From Legionella genomosp. 1 (GTDB taxonomy: Bacteria; Pseudomonadota; Gammaproteobacteria; Legionellales; Legionellaceae): a stretch of DNA of 10,156 bases. The stretch is taken from assembly GCA_945865355.1 (NCBI GenBank), contig CAMBDN010000076.1, positions 1-10,156 on the forward strand, given 5' to 3'. A program made the position numbers and the translations under genes. The stretch's first letter is position 1. Each line of letters begins with the position of its first letter. This document shows positions 1 through 7,059 of the stretch, piece by piece. Below the pieces are notes generated by a model. The model was not told the DNA's origin. It did not search any database and saw nothing but the letters and a program-made list of their open reading frames with translations.

Positions 1-1
1 A

Positions 2-178
2 GGATTTACGGCCAAGTATAATGTGCATATATTGGTCTACTATGAAATCCATGCGACATATATTGAAGCTGCTCGACGTGAAAAACGGTTCAAAAATTGG
101 TGCCGACAGTGGAAGTTAAATTTAATTGAGGCTCTAAACCCAGATTGGCATGATCTGTATGAAGATATTTGCCGTTGA
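2..178 (+). CDS. GIY-YIG nuclease superfamily protein, C-terminal part (partial at window edge)
   Basis: The plus-strand frame is open from the first bases to TGA at 176-178, giving 58 residues. It reads like the C-terminal half of the small single-domain GIY-YIG proteins (YhbQ/COG2827-like). A segment resembling NVHILVYYE is followed by a basic helix containing EAARREKRFKNW, then a WKLNLIEALNPDWHDLYED-like end, which is the usual termination of that family. The N-terminal half with the GIY and YIG motifs lies outside the window, so nuclease residues cannot be checked. Family members are putative structure-specific DNA endonucleases of poorly defined role. The gene ends just before a REP-like palindrome. 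Family assignment is fairly secure from the C-terminal pattern; activity is not shown. Confidence 0.75.
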   Translation, partial: GFTAKYNVHILVYYEIHATYIEAARREKRFKNWCRQWKLNLIEALNPDWHDLYEDICR

Positions 179-182
179 CTTA

Positions 183-230
183 GATCGTCTGGATGCCGCG
201 GACAAGCCGTGGCACGTAGGTGTCGGGGAT
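183..230. repeat. REP-like palindromic intergenic repeat
   Basis: Bases 194-201 (TGCCGCGG) and 207-214 (CCGTGGCA) form an inverted repeat with one G:T pair around a five-base ACAAG loop. The GC-rich motif stands out from its AT-rich surroundings. It lies just after the GIY-YIG stop codon and next to transposase debris, typical of dispersed REP-like sequences. There is no following T-run, so a terminator role is not supported. That it is a dispersed family is my inference from resemblance to such elements; only one copy is in this window. Confidence 0.5.
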
Positions 231-274
231 GAATTGTAAAAACGCCTTAAAAAATTAGGTGTTAAAACAATTGT

Positions 275-603
275 TCAGAACAATAAAGCGTCAACAAGAT
301 TTTGTTTATCATCAAATTTAGTGAAACGACCACTTTTGGGGATTGTTTCACACGACCCGTAATAATTGCGTAACGGGCTTATCTTAAAAAAATGGGGCAT
401 TGGTAGGCGACTATTCATAAAACCAAGGCCATTCAAAACCTTCGCCGCTACGCGGCGGCCATAACTAACCAATCCACGTTTCGCTCATTTAAATCAAGAC
501 GCGCATCAATTTTCTCAATAATACCTAACTCACGAATCGTTGCTCCAACCAACCCAAGATGGACCAGTTGCTAACTACTAACGGTATCTCGATTTAATGT
601 CAT
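275..603 (-). pseudogene. Degraded IS1634-type (DUF4277) transposase remnant, N-terminal part
   Basis: On the minus strand an ATG at 603-601 opens a frame reading MTLNRDTVSS, then a TAG stop at 573-571, then QLVHLGLVGATIRELGIIEK and on to about position 473. Homology then continues in another frame (from 472) as VSYGRRVAAKVLNGLGFMNS and a PHFF segment, fading near 355. The pattern HLG(L/I)V, ELGIIEKID, VLNGLGF, PHFF matches the N-terminal DUF4277 domain of IS1634/IS4-like transposases. One nonsense codon, at least one frameshift and loss of the DDE catalytic domain show it is dead. The stretch 275-354 is open but not recognised. No terminal inverted repeats were identified. Confidence 0.7.
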
Positions 604-793
604 GGCTTTAAAAACAGTAGGAAAACATGCGCGTAAGCATAAGGTATCGGCTGACATATTAATTTGATCTATCTCTTAATTATCACTTGATCTATTTTTC
701 AAAGAAAGAAGATTGGTTTGGTATTGGGTAATTTAATTATGCGTTATTGAAAATTTGCTGCGGAATGTCCGGCGGAACATCGGATACAAGGGA
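604..793. other. AT-rich intergenic stretch with a short direct repeat
   Basis: No gene is supported here. The nine-base sequence TTGATCTAT occurs twice, at 664-672 and 687-695, 23 bases apart. A poor promoter-like pair, TTGGTT (713-718) and AATTAT (735-740) with a 16-base gap, could serve the small gene that follows, but the match is weak. A four-codon ATG-to-TGA frame at 739-750 is too short to interpret. Confidence 0.35.
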
Positions 794-1045
794 ATGTTTA
801 GTCGAATTAGACGTATGTTTGGTGGGCATAGCGCTAGGGACAAACTCGAAGCAGTTAATAAAGTCTTGGGAGATATTGAAAGTAAAGTTAAAGGTGTTGC
901 AAAGAAGGGGGAGCTAACAGCTGCTCACCAAGGTCGATTTGGGAAGTTGGTGAAGCGGCTTGCAGAAGCAGAATCTAAAAACCTTGGGGTACATGACGAT
1001 TCTTCAGCCTCTCATGAAGGGCGATCTGACCCTGGTTTAAAGTAG
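794..1045 (+). CDS. Small basic hypothetical protein, 83 residues
   Basis: I do not recognise this protein. The frame is open from about 737; I chose ATG at 794 because the only earlier start is a TTG at 755 (96 residues) without a visible ribosome binding site. The ATG is preceded by AAGGGA, but much too close to be a normal site, so the start is uncertain. The N-terminus is strongly basic (FSRIRRMFGG). The middle looks amphipathic and helical (AVNKVLGDIESKVKGV and a later FGKLVKRLAEAES), and the tail is polar and probably disordered (DDSSASHEGRS). There is no signal peptide, membrane segment or cysteine. It sits between transposase debris and the convergent plsY. The regular heptad-like pattern favours a real gene; horizontal origin or a gene fragment is possible. 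Confidence 0.5.
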   Translation: MFSRIRRMFGGHSARDKLEAVNKVLGDIESKVKGVAKKGELTAAHQGRFGKLVKRLAEAESKNLGVHDDSSASHEGRSDPGLK

Positions 1046-1170
1046 ACCGCGGTGCTCTATGAGTTCAGCCTCATCAAGATAAATGTTCTACATTGAAGAT
1101 GGCAATCCCATTTAGGCATGCTTGGGGCATCATCGAGTAGACCTTCATTGATATATTACCCTTCTAAGCA

Positions 1171-2049
1171 TTAAGTAGGCTTTTGCGGACTATTGTTTTT
1201 AGCTGTAGCGGTTTTTTTCAGGGTGGCTGGTTTACTCACTTTCGGTGCTGCTTTGCTTGTCTTGACAGCAGTTTTGCTTGTCTTTACAGCTGCTTTGCTT
1301 GTCTTAGCAGTTGCTTTGCTTGTCTTTACAGCGGCATTGCTTGTCTTAGCAGCAACTTTACTTGTCTTAGTAGCAGTTGCACTTTGTTTTGTTGCTGTTT
1401 TTAATTTTGGTGAATGTTTAAGGGCGTGGGTTTTGTTAAGACTACCCTTATAGCTAAAATTAATTTTTGGTTCTTTTCCATCCATTAAACGGGTAATGTT
1501 ATCGCGGTGTTTATAGAGTATGGCAAATGAAATGCACATGATGGGTAAAAAAACGCTTGGATTTCCAAATGCAAATAAAGAATACAAAGGGGCAAGCAAC
1601 ATGGAAATAATGGATGCGGCTGAAGAGTAGTGAGTGAGGTTAGCCACGAGTAGCCAGGTAGCAATCACGACAACACCCAGCATGAAATTTAAGGCGAGTA
1701 AGGCACCCATCGCAGTGGCGACACCTTTGCCTCCTTCAAATTTAAAAAAAACGGGATACATATGACCTAGGACGGCGGCAAAGCAGGTAAAGCCAACTGC
1801 AATAGGTCCAGCTTTGAGCATCACAGCGAGTAAGACCGGTAAAAATCCTTTGAGTATATCGACGAATAAAACGATGGCAGCATATTGTTTTCCTGCTAAG
1901 CGCAAAACATTTGTGGTACCTGGATTTTTGGAGCCTTCTTTGCGCGGATCAGGTAAATCAAATAAACGACTAATAATAACGGCTGAGCTAATTGAGCCGA
2001 TAAGATAAGCCACAATGATGTAAAACAGGAATAATAATGAAGCAACCAT
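1171..2049 (-). CDS. plsY: Acyl-phosphate:glycerol-3-phosphate acyltransferase PlsY with Lys/Ala-rich repeat tail
   Basis: PlsY is an inner-membrane enzyme that moves the acyl group from acyl-phosphate to the sn-1 position of glycerol-3-phosphate, the first step of phospholipid synthesis. I chose ATG at 2049 (292 residues): it follows a G-rich ribosome binding site (AGGGGGGG), and the family starts right at this membrane segment; a TTG 36 bases upstream gives a 12-residue extension unlike the family. Conserved blocks are GSKNPGTTNVLR (39-50), GHMYPVFFKFEGGKG (95-109) and HRDNITRL (181-188), with hydrophobic segments between them. Ordinary PlsY ends near residue 200-210. Here about 85 extra residues follow, including seven 7-residue units of KTSKAAV type at 228-276. 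The tail is highly basic and lacks hydrophobic stretches. It is transcribed alone, convergent with the small gene to its left. Confidence 0.93.
   Translation of the reverse strand: MVASLLFLFYIIVAYLIGSISSAVIISRLFDLPDPRKEGSKNPGTTNVLRLAGKQYAAIVLFVDILKGFLPVLLAVMLKAGPIAVGFTCFAAVLGHMYPVFFKFEGGKGVATAMGALLALNFMLGVVVIATWLLVANLTHYSSAASIISMLLAPLYSLFAFGNPSVFLPIMCISFAILYKHRDNITRLMDGKEPKINFSYKGSLNKTHALKHSPKLKTATKQSATATKTSKVAAKTSNAAVKTSKATAKTSKAAVKTSKTAVKTSKAAPKVSKPATLKKTATAKNNSPQKPT
1222..1368 (-). repeat. Seven tandem 21-bp coding repeats in the plsY 3' end
   Basis: Seven consecutive 21-base units each encode a version of K-T-S-K-A-A-V (KTSKVAA, KTSNAAV, KTSKATA, KTSKAAV, KTSKTAV, KTSKAAP, KVSKPAT in protein order). 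On the plus strand the core reads TTGCTTGTCTT. The units differ at several bases, so the array is not freshly expanded, but it is regular enough to allow slippage or unequal recombination. Residues 228-276 of PlsY are encoded here. Confidence 0.9.
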
Positions 2050-2160
2050 AACCCCCCCTAGTCCATTAAAATAAGCGCATGACAACCAATATCATGTTTG
2101 AATCGGTATAACCTAGATAGTGAGCTATCTGAGCTACATTTAAATATATTGTGGATTAAT

Positions 2161-2271
2161 TTTTAAAAGACCGCCATCCCGAGCAACGTGAGGGATCTCC
2201 GTAAATGGCAATGTGCTTGTTTCGGGAGATCGCTCACCTTGTTCGAGATGACGTGTATCGGTCATTTAAAA
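2161..2271. repeat. MITE-like long imperfect palindrome between plsY and hemW
   Basis: The ends TTTTAAAAGACC (2161-2172) and GGTCATTTAAAA (2260-2271) are inverted copies with one mismatch in twelve. Inside them, 2174-2200 (starting GCCATCCCGAG) pairs imperfectly with 2224-2252 (ending TTCGAGATGAC), including the complementary blocks GGATCTCC and GGGAGATC. About 25 central bases separate the arms. This makes a roughly 111-base hairpin-forming element with no coding capacity, typical of MITE or REP-type dispersed repeats. It fills most of the 262-base gap between plsY and hemW. Genome copy number cannot be judged from one copy. Confidence 0.65.
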
Positions 2272-2311
2272 TCTAAGTTAATCAACATGCTAACTTAGCT
2301 GCAATGGTAAA

Positions 2312-3448
2312 TCAATCGGGTAAAAAGATCGCTTGTAAATCATTCGTATATTGCCTACCGAAGGGTGTAATTTGCCAATCGGTGCAACCGAGGGTAATTA
2401 ATCCTTTTGTTTGCGCTTTTCGTAATAGAGGCAGCAGCAGTAAATCGAAGTTTAACCCTGTTCGCTCAGTGAATAAAGCATTAGGAATCGCTTGTTGTAA
2501 ACGAGTTGTGTTGAGCATAAATTCGAAAATAAGATCGTTGACGCTTACTTGCTCGGTAGCTGCCAGAAAGGGTTTGTCTGGGTTTAAATAATCCGTTGGT
2601 TGTCGTTGTTTGCGCGTACGGAAAATTTGCATGTTTTCAGTTAGTGTTAATTTACCATGAGCTCCTGCGCCGATGCCAAAATAATCACCAAACAACCAAT
2701 AATTGAGATTGTGGCGAGAGCGTTTATTATCTCGGCAGAATGCCGAAATTTCATAACGGTTAAATTGCTGGGCTGCTAATAGGTCGAATCCCTCCTCTTC
2801 CAACATACATGCGTCATCCTCAGTAGGAAGGGTTGGACGTTGTTTATAAAATAGCGTATTGGGCTCGATGGTTAATTGGTACCAGGAGAGATGTTCGGGC
2901 TGATGTGACATCGCTTCCTTAAGATCGTCTATGCCTTGAGCAACTGTTTGTCCAGGTAACCCATGCATCAGGTCAATGTTGAGATTATCAAATCCGGCAT
3001 TGCGTGCGCTTTCAATGGCTAGATGTGCTTGCTTTTCATCATGGATACGACCTAATGCTTTTAGATGAGATGCATTGAAACTCTGTACTCCCAAGGATAG
3101 GCGATTGATGCCTAACGCACGGTAATCTTTAAAACGCTGTTGTTCTACAGTGCCTGGATTAGCTTCCAAAGTGATTTCTATGTCAGGTGAAAAAGGGAGT
3201 AATGCGCGCAATTCATTCAATATTGTCTCAAAAGCGGCAGCAGAAAATAGGCTGGGTGTGCCTCCTCCAATGAAAATAGAGTCAATTGTCTTTGCAGGGA
3301 AACGCTTTAAATCATGTCTTAAATCAGCAAGTAATGCAGCAACATAATTATCTTCGGGTAAATTATCGGGGCTTTTATGGGAGTTAAAGTCGCAATAAGG
3401 GCACTTGCGAATGCACCAGGGAATGTGGATGTATACTGATAACGCCAA
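2312..3448 (-). CDS. hemW: Radical SAM heme chaperone HemW (coproporphyrinogen oxidase-like)
   Basis: HemW is a cytoplasmic heme-binding radical SAM protein related to oxygen-independent coproporphyrinogen oxidase HemN; family members deliver heme to target proteins and are often mislabelled as HemN. The 378-residue length is typical. The [4Fe-4S]/SAM motif is C12-x3-C16-x2-C19-DF, followed by GGGTPS (61-66), EANPGT (95-100), RLSLGVQSF (116-124) and the HemW hallmark HNLNYW (246-251). A HemN-type N-terminal extension is absent, which favours HemW. The start is a TTG at 3448: a TAA lies in frame nine bases upstream and no ATG or GTG precedes the essential cysteines, so TTG is forced. GAGAG lies about 11 bases upstream. 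It is transcribed divergently from mdh, 86 bases apart. Confidence 0.93.
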   Translation of the reverse strand: MALSVYIHIPWCIRKCPYCDFNSHKSPDNLPEDNYVAALLADLRHDLKRFPAKTIDSIFIGGGTPSLFSAAAFETILNELRALLPFSPDIEITLEANPGTVEQQRFKDYRALGINRLSLGVQSFNASHLKALGRIHDEKQAHLAIESARNAGFDNLNIDLMHGLPGQTVAQGIDDLKEAMSHQPEHLSWYQLTIEPNTLFYKQRPTLPTEDDACMLEEEGFDLLAAQQFNRYEISAFCRDNKRSRHNLNYWLFGDYFGIGAGAHGKLTLTENMQIFRTRKQRQPTDYLNPDKPFLAATEQVSVNDLIFEFMLNTTRLQQAIPNALFTERTGLNFDLLLLPLLRKAQTKGLITLGCTDWQITPFGRQYTNDLQAIFLPD

Positions 3449-3534
3449 CGTAAATTACTCTCAAAACTAGCTTGTTTGGGCAGGCAATAGTATCATGGCA
3501 TCATCTTGGATCAAGCCTATAGTAAGGAAAAAAA

Positions 3535-4530
3535 ATGAACAGAAAAGTAAAGGTTGCTATCACTGGTGCTGCCGGTCAAATTGGTTATGCCTTGTTATTT
3601 CGCATTGCCTCAGGGCAAATGTTTGGTGCGGATACGGATGTTGAGTTGCATTTACTCGAATTGGAACAGGCTCTACCTTCCCTAGAAGGTGTGGCGATGG
3701 AGCTGGATGACTGTGCATTTCCGTTGTTGAAGCGTATTCTATGTACCTCTGAATTAAAGACGGCGATGGATGGTGTGAACTGGGCTCTATTAGTTGGCTC
3801 AGTCCCTCGTAAGCAAGGTATGGAACGTTCTGATTTGCTGAAAATCAATGGTGGAATTTTTACCAATCAAGGTCAAGCCATCAACAACTATGCTAGTGAT
3901 GATGTATCCGTTTTTGTTGTTGGGAATCCTTGTAATACCAACTGCTTGATTGCGAAGCATAATGCAAAAGATATCCCTGCTGATCGTTTTTATGCAATGA
4001 CAACGCTTGATGAGCTGCGTGCACGTACTCAACTTGCAAAAAAGGCTGGTGTTGATGTGACTCAAGTTAGTCAAATGACCATTTGGGGTAACCATTCAGC
4101 AACGCAGTTTCCTGATTTTTACAATGCCAAAATTAATGGAATTTCTGCAGCTAAAGTCATTAATGATGATACTTGGTTGAAAGAGACCTTCGTTCCAACC
4201 GTACAACAGCGAGGGGCCGCTATACTTAAAGCGCGTGGGTCTTCATCTGCCGCTTCTGCGGCTAATGGGATCGTACAAGGGATCCATAATCTATCAAATG
4301 ATACCGCACAAGGTGAATCTTTCTCTGTCTGCCGTAGTTCACAAGGTGAATATGGGGTTGATGAAGGTTTGATTTTTTCATTCCCTTGTCAACGTGCTCG
4401 TGAGCAGGGTGCTATAAGTGTGGTAGAAGGCTTATCATTTAATGACTACAGCCAAGAAATGTTCAATGCAACTTTAGCGGAGTTGCGTGCTGAGCGTGAT
4501 GCAGTGAAGGCGTTAGGATTGTTGGATTAG
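3535..4530 (+). CDS. mdh: NAD-dependent malate dehydrogenase, cytosolic-type
   Basis: The enzyme interconverts malate and oxaloacetate with NAD(H) in the TCA cycle, in the cytoplasm. The 331-residue product begins with the Rossmann motif GAAGQIG (11-17). An acidic residue at the end of the second strand (E42 in LLELEQ) fits NAD preference. Substrate-binding arginines are expected at R92 and R98 (PRKQGMERSDLL) and R162 (LDELRART); N131 lies in GNPCNTN, and the catalytic pair is D159 and H187 (WGNHSATQFPD). LEGVAMELDDCAFPLL is typical of the cytosolic MDH group (about 330 residues), longer than the E. coli type (312). The start is clear: AAGGA ends seven to eight bases before the ATG. It appears monocistronic. 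Confidence 0.96.
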   Translation: MNRKVKVAITGAAGQIGYALLFRIASGQMFGADTDVELHLLELEQALPSLEGVAMELDDCAFPLLKRILCTSELKTAMDGVNWALLVGSVPRKQGMERSDLLKINGGIFTNQGQAINNYASDDVSVFVVGNPCNTNCLIAKHNAKDIPADRFYAMTTLDELRARTQLAKKAGVDVTQVSQMTIWGNHSATQFPDFYNAKINGISAAKVINDDTWLKETFVPTVQQRGAAILKARGSSSAASAANGIVQGIHNLSNDTAQGESFSVCRSSQGEYGVDEGLIFSFPCQRAREQGAISVVEGLSFNDYSQEMFNATLAELRAERDAVKALGLLD

Positions 4531-4590
4531 TTTATCTTTGTAGGGTTTTGCAGGAAAAGCACTTATATATGGATTTCTCCTTTTCACCCG

Positions 4591-4636
4591 GAACCGTTCG
4601 AACTGACGCCCTCAAAGGACGCAATTTGAACGGTTC
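4591..4636. repeat. Hairpin-forming inverted repeat downstream of mdh
   Basis: GAACCGTTC (4591-4599) and GAACGGTTC (4628-4636) are perfect inverted copies with a 28-base loop. The loop holds two direct copies of GACGC flanking CCTCAAAG. No T-run follows on either strand, so a Rho-independent terminator is unlikely. It could be a REP-like repeat or a site for RNA processing at the 3' end of the mdh transcript. Confidence 0.45.
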
Positions 4637-4806
4637 TAGACAGTATAAATGCCTTTAGTAAGTGTAATTCTGGGGATGCAGTGGAACTTGCTTAGGATTC
4701 CATCCTGGGTCCTGCCTTTTAATCCACTGCGCTGTAGCTTAATACCTTCTGGCGCGAGACTTTGAGTGGGAAGTACTTCAGCAAACTTCCATGTTTGAGG
4801 CATCAT
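4636..4806 (-). other. Possible small gene or frameshifted gene remnant after prmA
   Basis: On the minus strand, 24 bases after the prmA stop, tandem ATGs (4806 and 4803) open a 56-residue frame starting MMPQTWKFAEVLPTQ and ending at TAG 4638-4636. The second half in that frame looks random. A neighbouring frame over the same stretch (stop TAA at 4657-4655) reads more protein-like, with QWIKRQDPGWNPKQVP. This suggests a short gene broken by a frameshift, or chance. No good ribosome binding site precedes the ATGs. No family is recognised. The rest of the 4531-4829 gap holds only the hairpin described separately. Confidence 0.25.
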
Positions 4807-4829
4807 GGAATAGCATACATTTTCGCCTT

Positions 4830-5699
4830 CTATTTCTCTTTTGAGAACACTAACAATGCCCAGCCGTCGTCTATTGAGGTGGATAAATGGATGAAATGCG
4901 TATGGTATGATCTAACCAGCTCATCCACTTGCTCTGCTAAAACGCCTGAGACAACCAATGTGCCCTTGTTTTTTAGCAGTTGATAAAATCGGCTTTGCAA
5001 TTTTATTAATGGGGTGAGTAAAATATTGGCGAGCAATAGATCGACAGGTGTTTCTAAGTGATCTGGAAATCCTACTGTCAGTTGGGTCAATGAAATGTTA
5101 TTGCTAATCGCATTGTTTTGCGTTGCCAGTATGGCCTGTTCATCAATATCAACCGCATCAACATGCATCGCTCCGAGCTTTAAGGCTGCGAGTGCAAGCA
5201 CGCCAGAACCACAACCATAGTCAATCATTGTTTGCGTATGTAAGTTAGCCTGTTCTAACCAGGTTAGACAAAGTGATGTTGTTGGGTGAGTTCCAGTGCC
5301 AAAGGCTAATCCTGGATCTAAGATAAGGTTAACCCCGTTGGGGTCGGGTGGCGTTAGCCATGATGGGCAGATCCACAAACGTTTACCAAATTGTTGGGTT
5401 TTGAAGTCATCCATACAAACCCTTTCCCAATCTTGCTCTGGCAAGTCATGAATGGAATAGCTTAAGTTGGGGAAGCTATCAGACAAATGCTGTACAGCAA
5501 ACTCTGCTTCATGTCTTTCTGCATACAGAGCTTGCACAACAACATCAGGCCACAGTGGGGTTGTGCCTAGTTCAGGTTCTAGAATAGGATCATCATGCTT
5601 GTCAGTTAGCGTTACCGATAAGGCATTGGTTTCTTCTAAAGCAATGCTTAGTTGTTCCACGTCATCTCGATGACAATGCTCGATTTGTAATTGCAACAC
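4830..5699 (-). CDS. prmA: Ribosomal protein L11 methyltransferase
   Basis: PrmA trimethylates several amino groups of ribosomal protein L11 using SAM, in the cytoplasm. The 289-residue length fits the family (E. coli about 293). The N-terminal L11-recognition domain (about 1-100) ends at WERVCMDDFK. The methyltransferase core carries LDPGLAFGTGTHPTT (127-141), SAM motif I DYGCGSG (160-166), the acidic residues of VDIDEQ (D184, D186) and ANILLTP (224-230, motif IV-like). The start is GTG at 5699, eight bases after the accC stop; AAGGAG at the very end of accC serves as ribosome binding site with an 11-base spacing, suggesting coupled translation. It is the last gene of the aroQ-accB-accC-prmA operon. 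Confidence 0.95.
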   Translation of the reverse strand: MLQLQIEHCHRDDVEQLSIALEETNALSVTLTDKHDDPILEPELGTTPLWPDVVVQALYAERHEAEFAVQHLSDSFPNLSYSIHDLPEQDWERVCMDDFKTQQFGKRLWICPSWLTPPDPNGVNLILDPGLAFGTGTHPTTSLCLTWLEQANLHTQTMIDYGCGSGVLALAALKLGAMHVDAVDIDEQAILATQNNAISNNISLTQLTVGFPDHLETPVDLLLANILLTPLIKLQSRFYQLLKNKGTLVVSGVLAEQVDELVRSYHTHFIHLSTSIDDGWALLVFSKEK

Positions 5700-5707
5700 A
5701 GCGAACG

Positions 5708-7048
5708 TTACTCCTTTAGCATTTTTTCTAAGTAGTGGATGTTGGTTCCACCTTGGATAAATGCTTTGTCATGTAAGATACGGTGGTGCAATTCGATGTT
5801 GGTTTTTATGCCTTCAATAATAATTTCATCGAGTGCATTACGCATTCTAGCAATTGCTTCCTCACGCGTTTCTCCATAGCTTATCAGTTTGCCAATCATC
5901 GAATCATAATTGGGCGGAACGGTGTAGCTACTGTAAATATGTGAGTCAAAGCGGATGCCTGGTCCTGCTGGTTGATGCAATAAACGTATTGTGCCAGGAG
6001 AGGGCATAAACGTTTTATGATCTTCGGCATTAATTCGGCATTCAATAGCGTGACCACGTGTTTTTATCGCATTTTGGGTCAAGGTGAAGGGGATATCACT
6101 GGCGATTCTTATTTGTTCTTTAATCAAGTCAATACCCGTAATCATTTCTGTAACGGGATGCTCGACTTGGATACGGGTATTCATCTCAATGAAATAGAAA
6201 CAACCGTCTTGGTACAAAAACTCAAATGTTCCAGCGCCCCGATATTTTAAATTACGGCATGCGTTAACAACACAGTCACCCATTTTTTCGCGTAATTTGG
6301 GGGTGATGCCTGGAGCAGGGGCTTCTTCTATTACTTTTTGATGACGACGTTGCATTGAGCAATCGCGCTCACCTAAATGAACAGCGCGACCTTGGCCATC
6401 ACCTAATACTTGAAATTCTATATGGCGAGGGTTTTCCAGGAATTTTTCCATGTAAACGACTGGGTTATTGAATGCGGCTTTTGCTTCGCTACGAGTAAGA
6501 GCAATTGCATTGAGTAGGTTTGCTTCACTATGAACAACACGCATGCCTCTACCACCACCACCACCTGATGCTTTGATGATGACCGGGTAACCAATTTTTC
6601 TTCCCAATGATAAATTGAGTAGATCATCATCGGTTAGTGGACCATCCGATCCAGGAACGCAAGGGACGCCTGCTTTTTTCATTGCAACAATGGCAGAAAC
6701 TTTATCACCCATCAAGCGTATGGTCTCTGCTCGTGGGCCGATAAAGCGGAACCCACTTTGTTCTACAATATCAGCAAAATCAGCATTTTCAGCTAAAAAT
6801 CCATAGCCTGGGTGAATAGCGACAGCATCAGTAATTTCCGCGGCAGAAATAATGGCCGGGATGTTTAAGTAGCTTTTCTGCGCGCTGGCGGGTCCAATGC
6901 ATACAGTTTCGTCGGCAAGGCGTACATGCAATAAATCTTTGTCTATATCGGAATGCACAGCAACGGTTTTTATATCAAGCTCTTTGCAAGCACGTAAAAT
7001 ACGCAGTGCAATTTCGCCACGGTTCGCTATAACAATTTTACTCAACAT
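5708..7048 (-). CDS. accC: Acetyl-CoA carboxylase, biotin carboxylase subunit
   Basis: AccC carboxylates biotin on AccB using ATP and bicarbonate, the first half-reaction of acetyl-CoA carboxylase. The 446-residue protein aligns by eye with E. coli AccC without numbering shifts at the active site: K116, K159, the glycine-rich loop GGGGGRG (162-168), K238, E276, E288, N290, R292, E296 and R338. The N-terminal biotin-carboxylase fold starts KIVIANRGEIA, and EMNTRIQVEHPVTE is intact. All known catalytic residues are present, so it should be active. The ATG at 7048 follows the accB stop by 11 bases, with AAGGA overlapping that stop codon (TAAGGA), indicating translational coupling. Confidence 0.97.
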   Translation of the reverse strand: MLSKIVIANRGEIALRILRACKELDIKTVAVHSDIDKDLLHVRLADETVCIGPASAQKSYLNIPAIISAAEITDAVAIHPGYGFLAENADFADIVEQSGFRFIGPRAETIRLMGDKVSAIVAMKKAGVPCVPGSDGPLTDDDLLNLSLGRKIGYPVIIKASGGGGGRGMRVVHSEANLLNAIALTRSEAKAAFNNPVVYMEKFLENPRHIEFQVLGDGQGRAVHLGERDCSMQRRHQKVIEEAPAPGITPKLREKMGDCVVNACRNLKYRGAGTFEFLYQDGCFYFIEMNTRIQVEHPVTEMITGIDLIKEQIRIASDIPFTLTQNAIKTRGHAIECRINAEDHKTFMPSPGTIRLLHQPAGPGIRFDSHIYSSYTVPPNYDSMIGKLISYGETREEAIARMRNALDEIIIEGIKTNIELHHRILHDKAFIQGGTNIHYLEKMLKE

Positions 7049-7059
7049 AAATCCAGTCC

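Noticed and set aside
1193..1453. Plus-strand open frame of 86 residues rich in Leu, Val and Ala, antisense to plsY.
   Set aside because: It is the complement of the plsY repeat tail; its composition follows from the 21-bp repeats, and it has no independent gene features.
2050..2085. Twelve-residue extension of PlsY from a TTG start.
   Set aside because: The ATG at 2049 has a G-rich ribosome binding site and matches the family start at the first membrane segment.
2104..2152. Minus-strand sequence with GTAGCTCAG, resembling a tRNA D-arm.
   Set aside because: No acceptor stem, anticodon arm or T-arm consensus can be folded around it; a chance match. The AGATAG/CTATCT mini-palindrome at 2115-2130 explains the local pattern.
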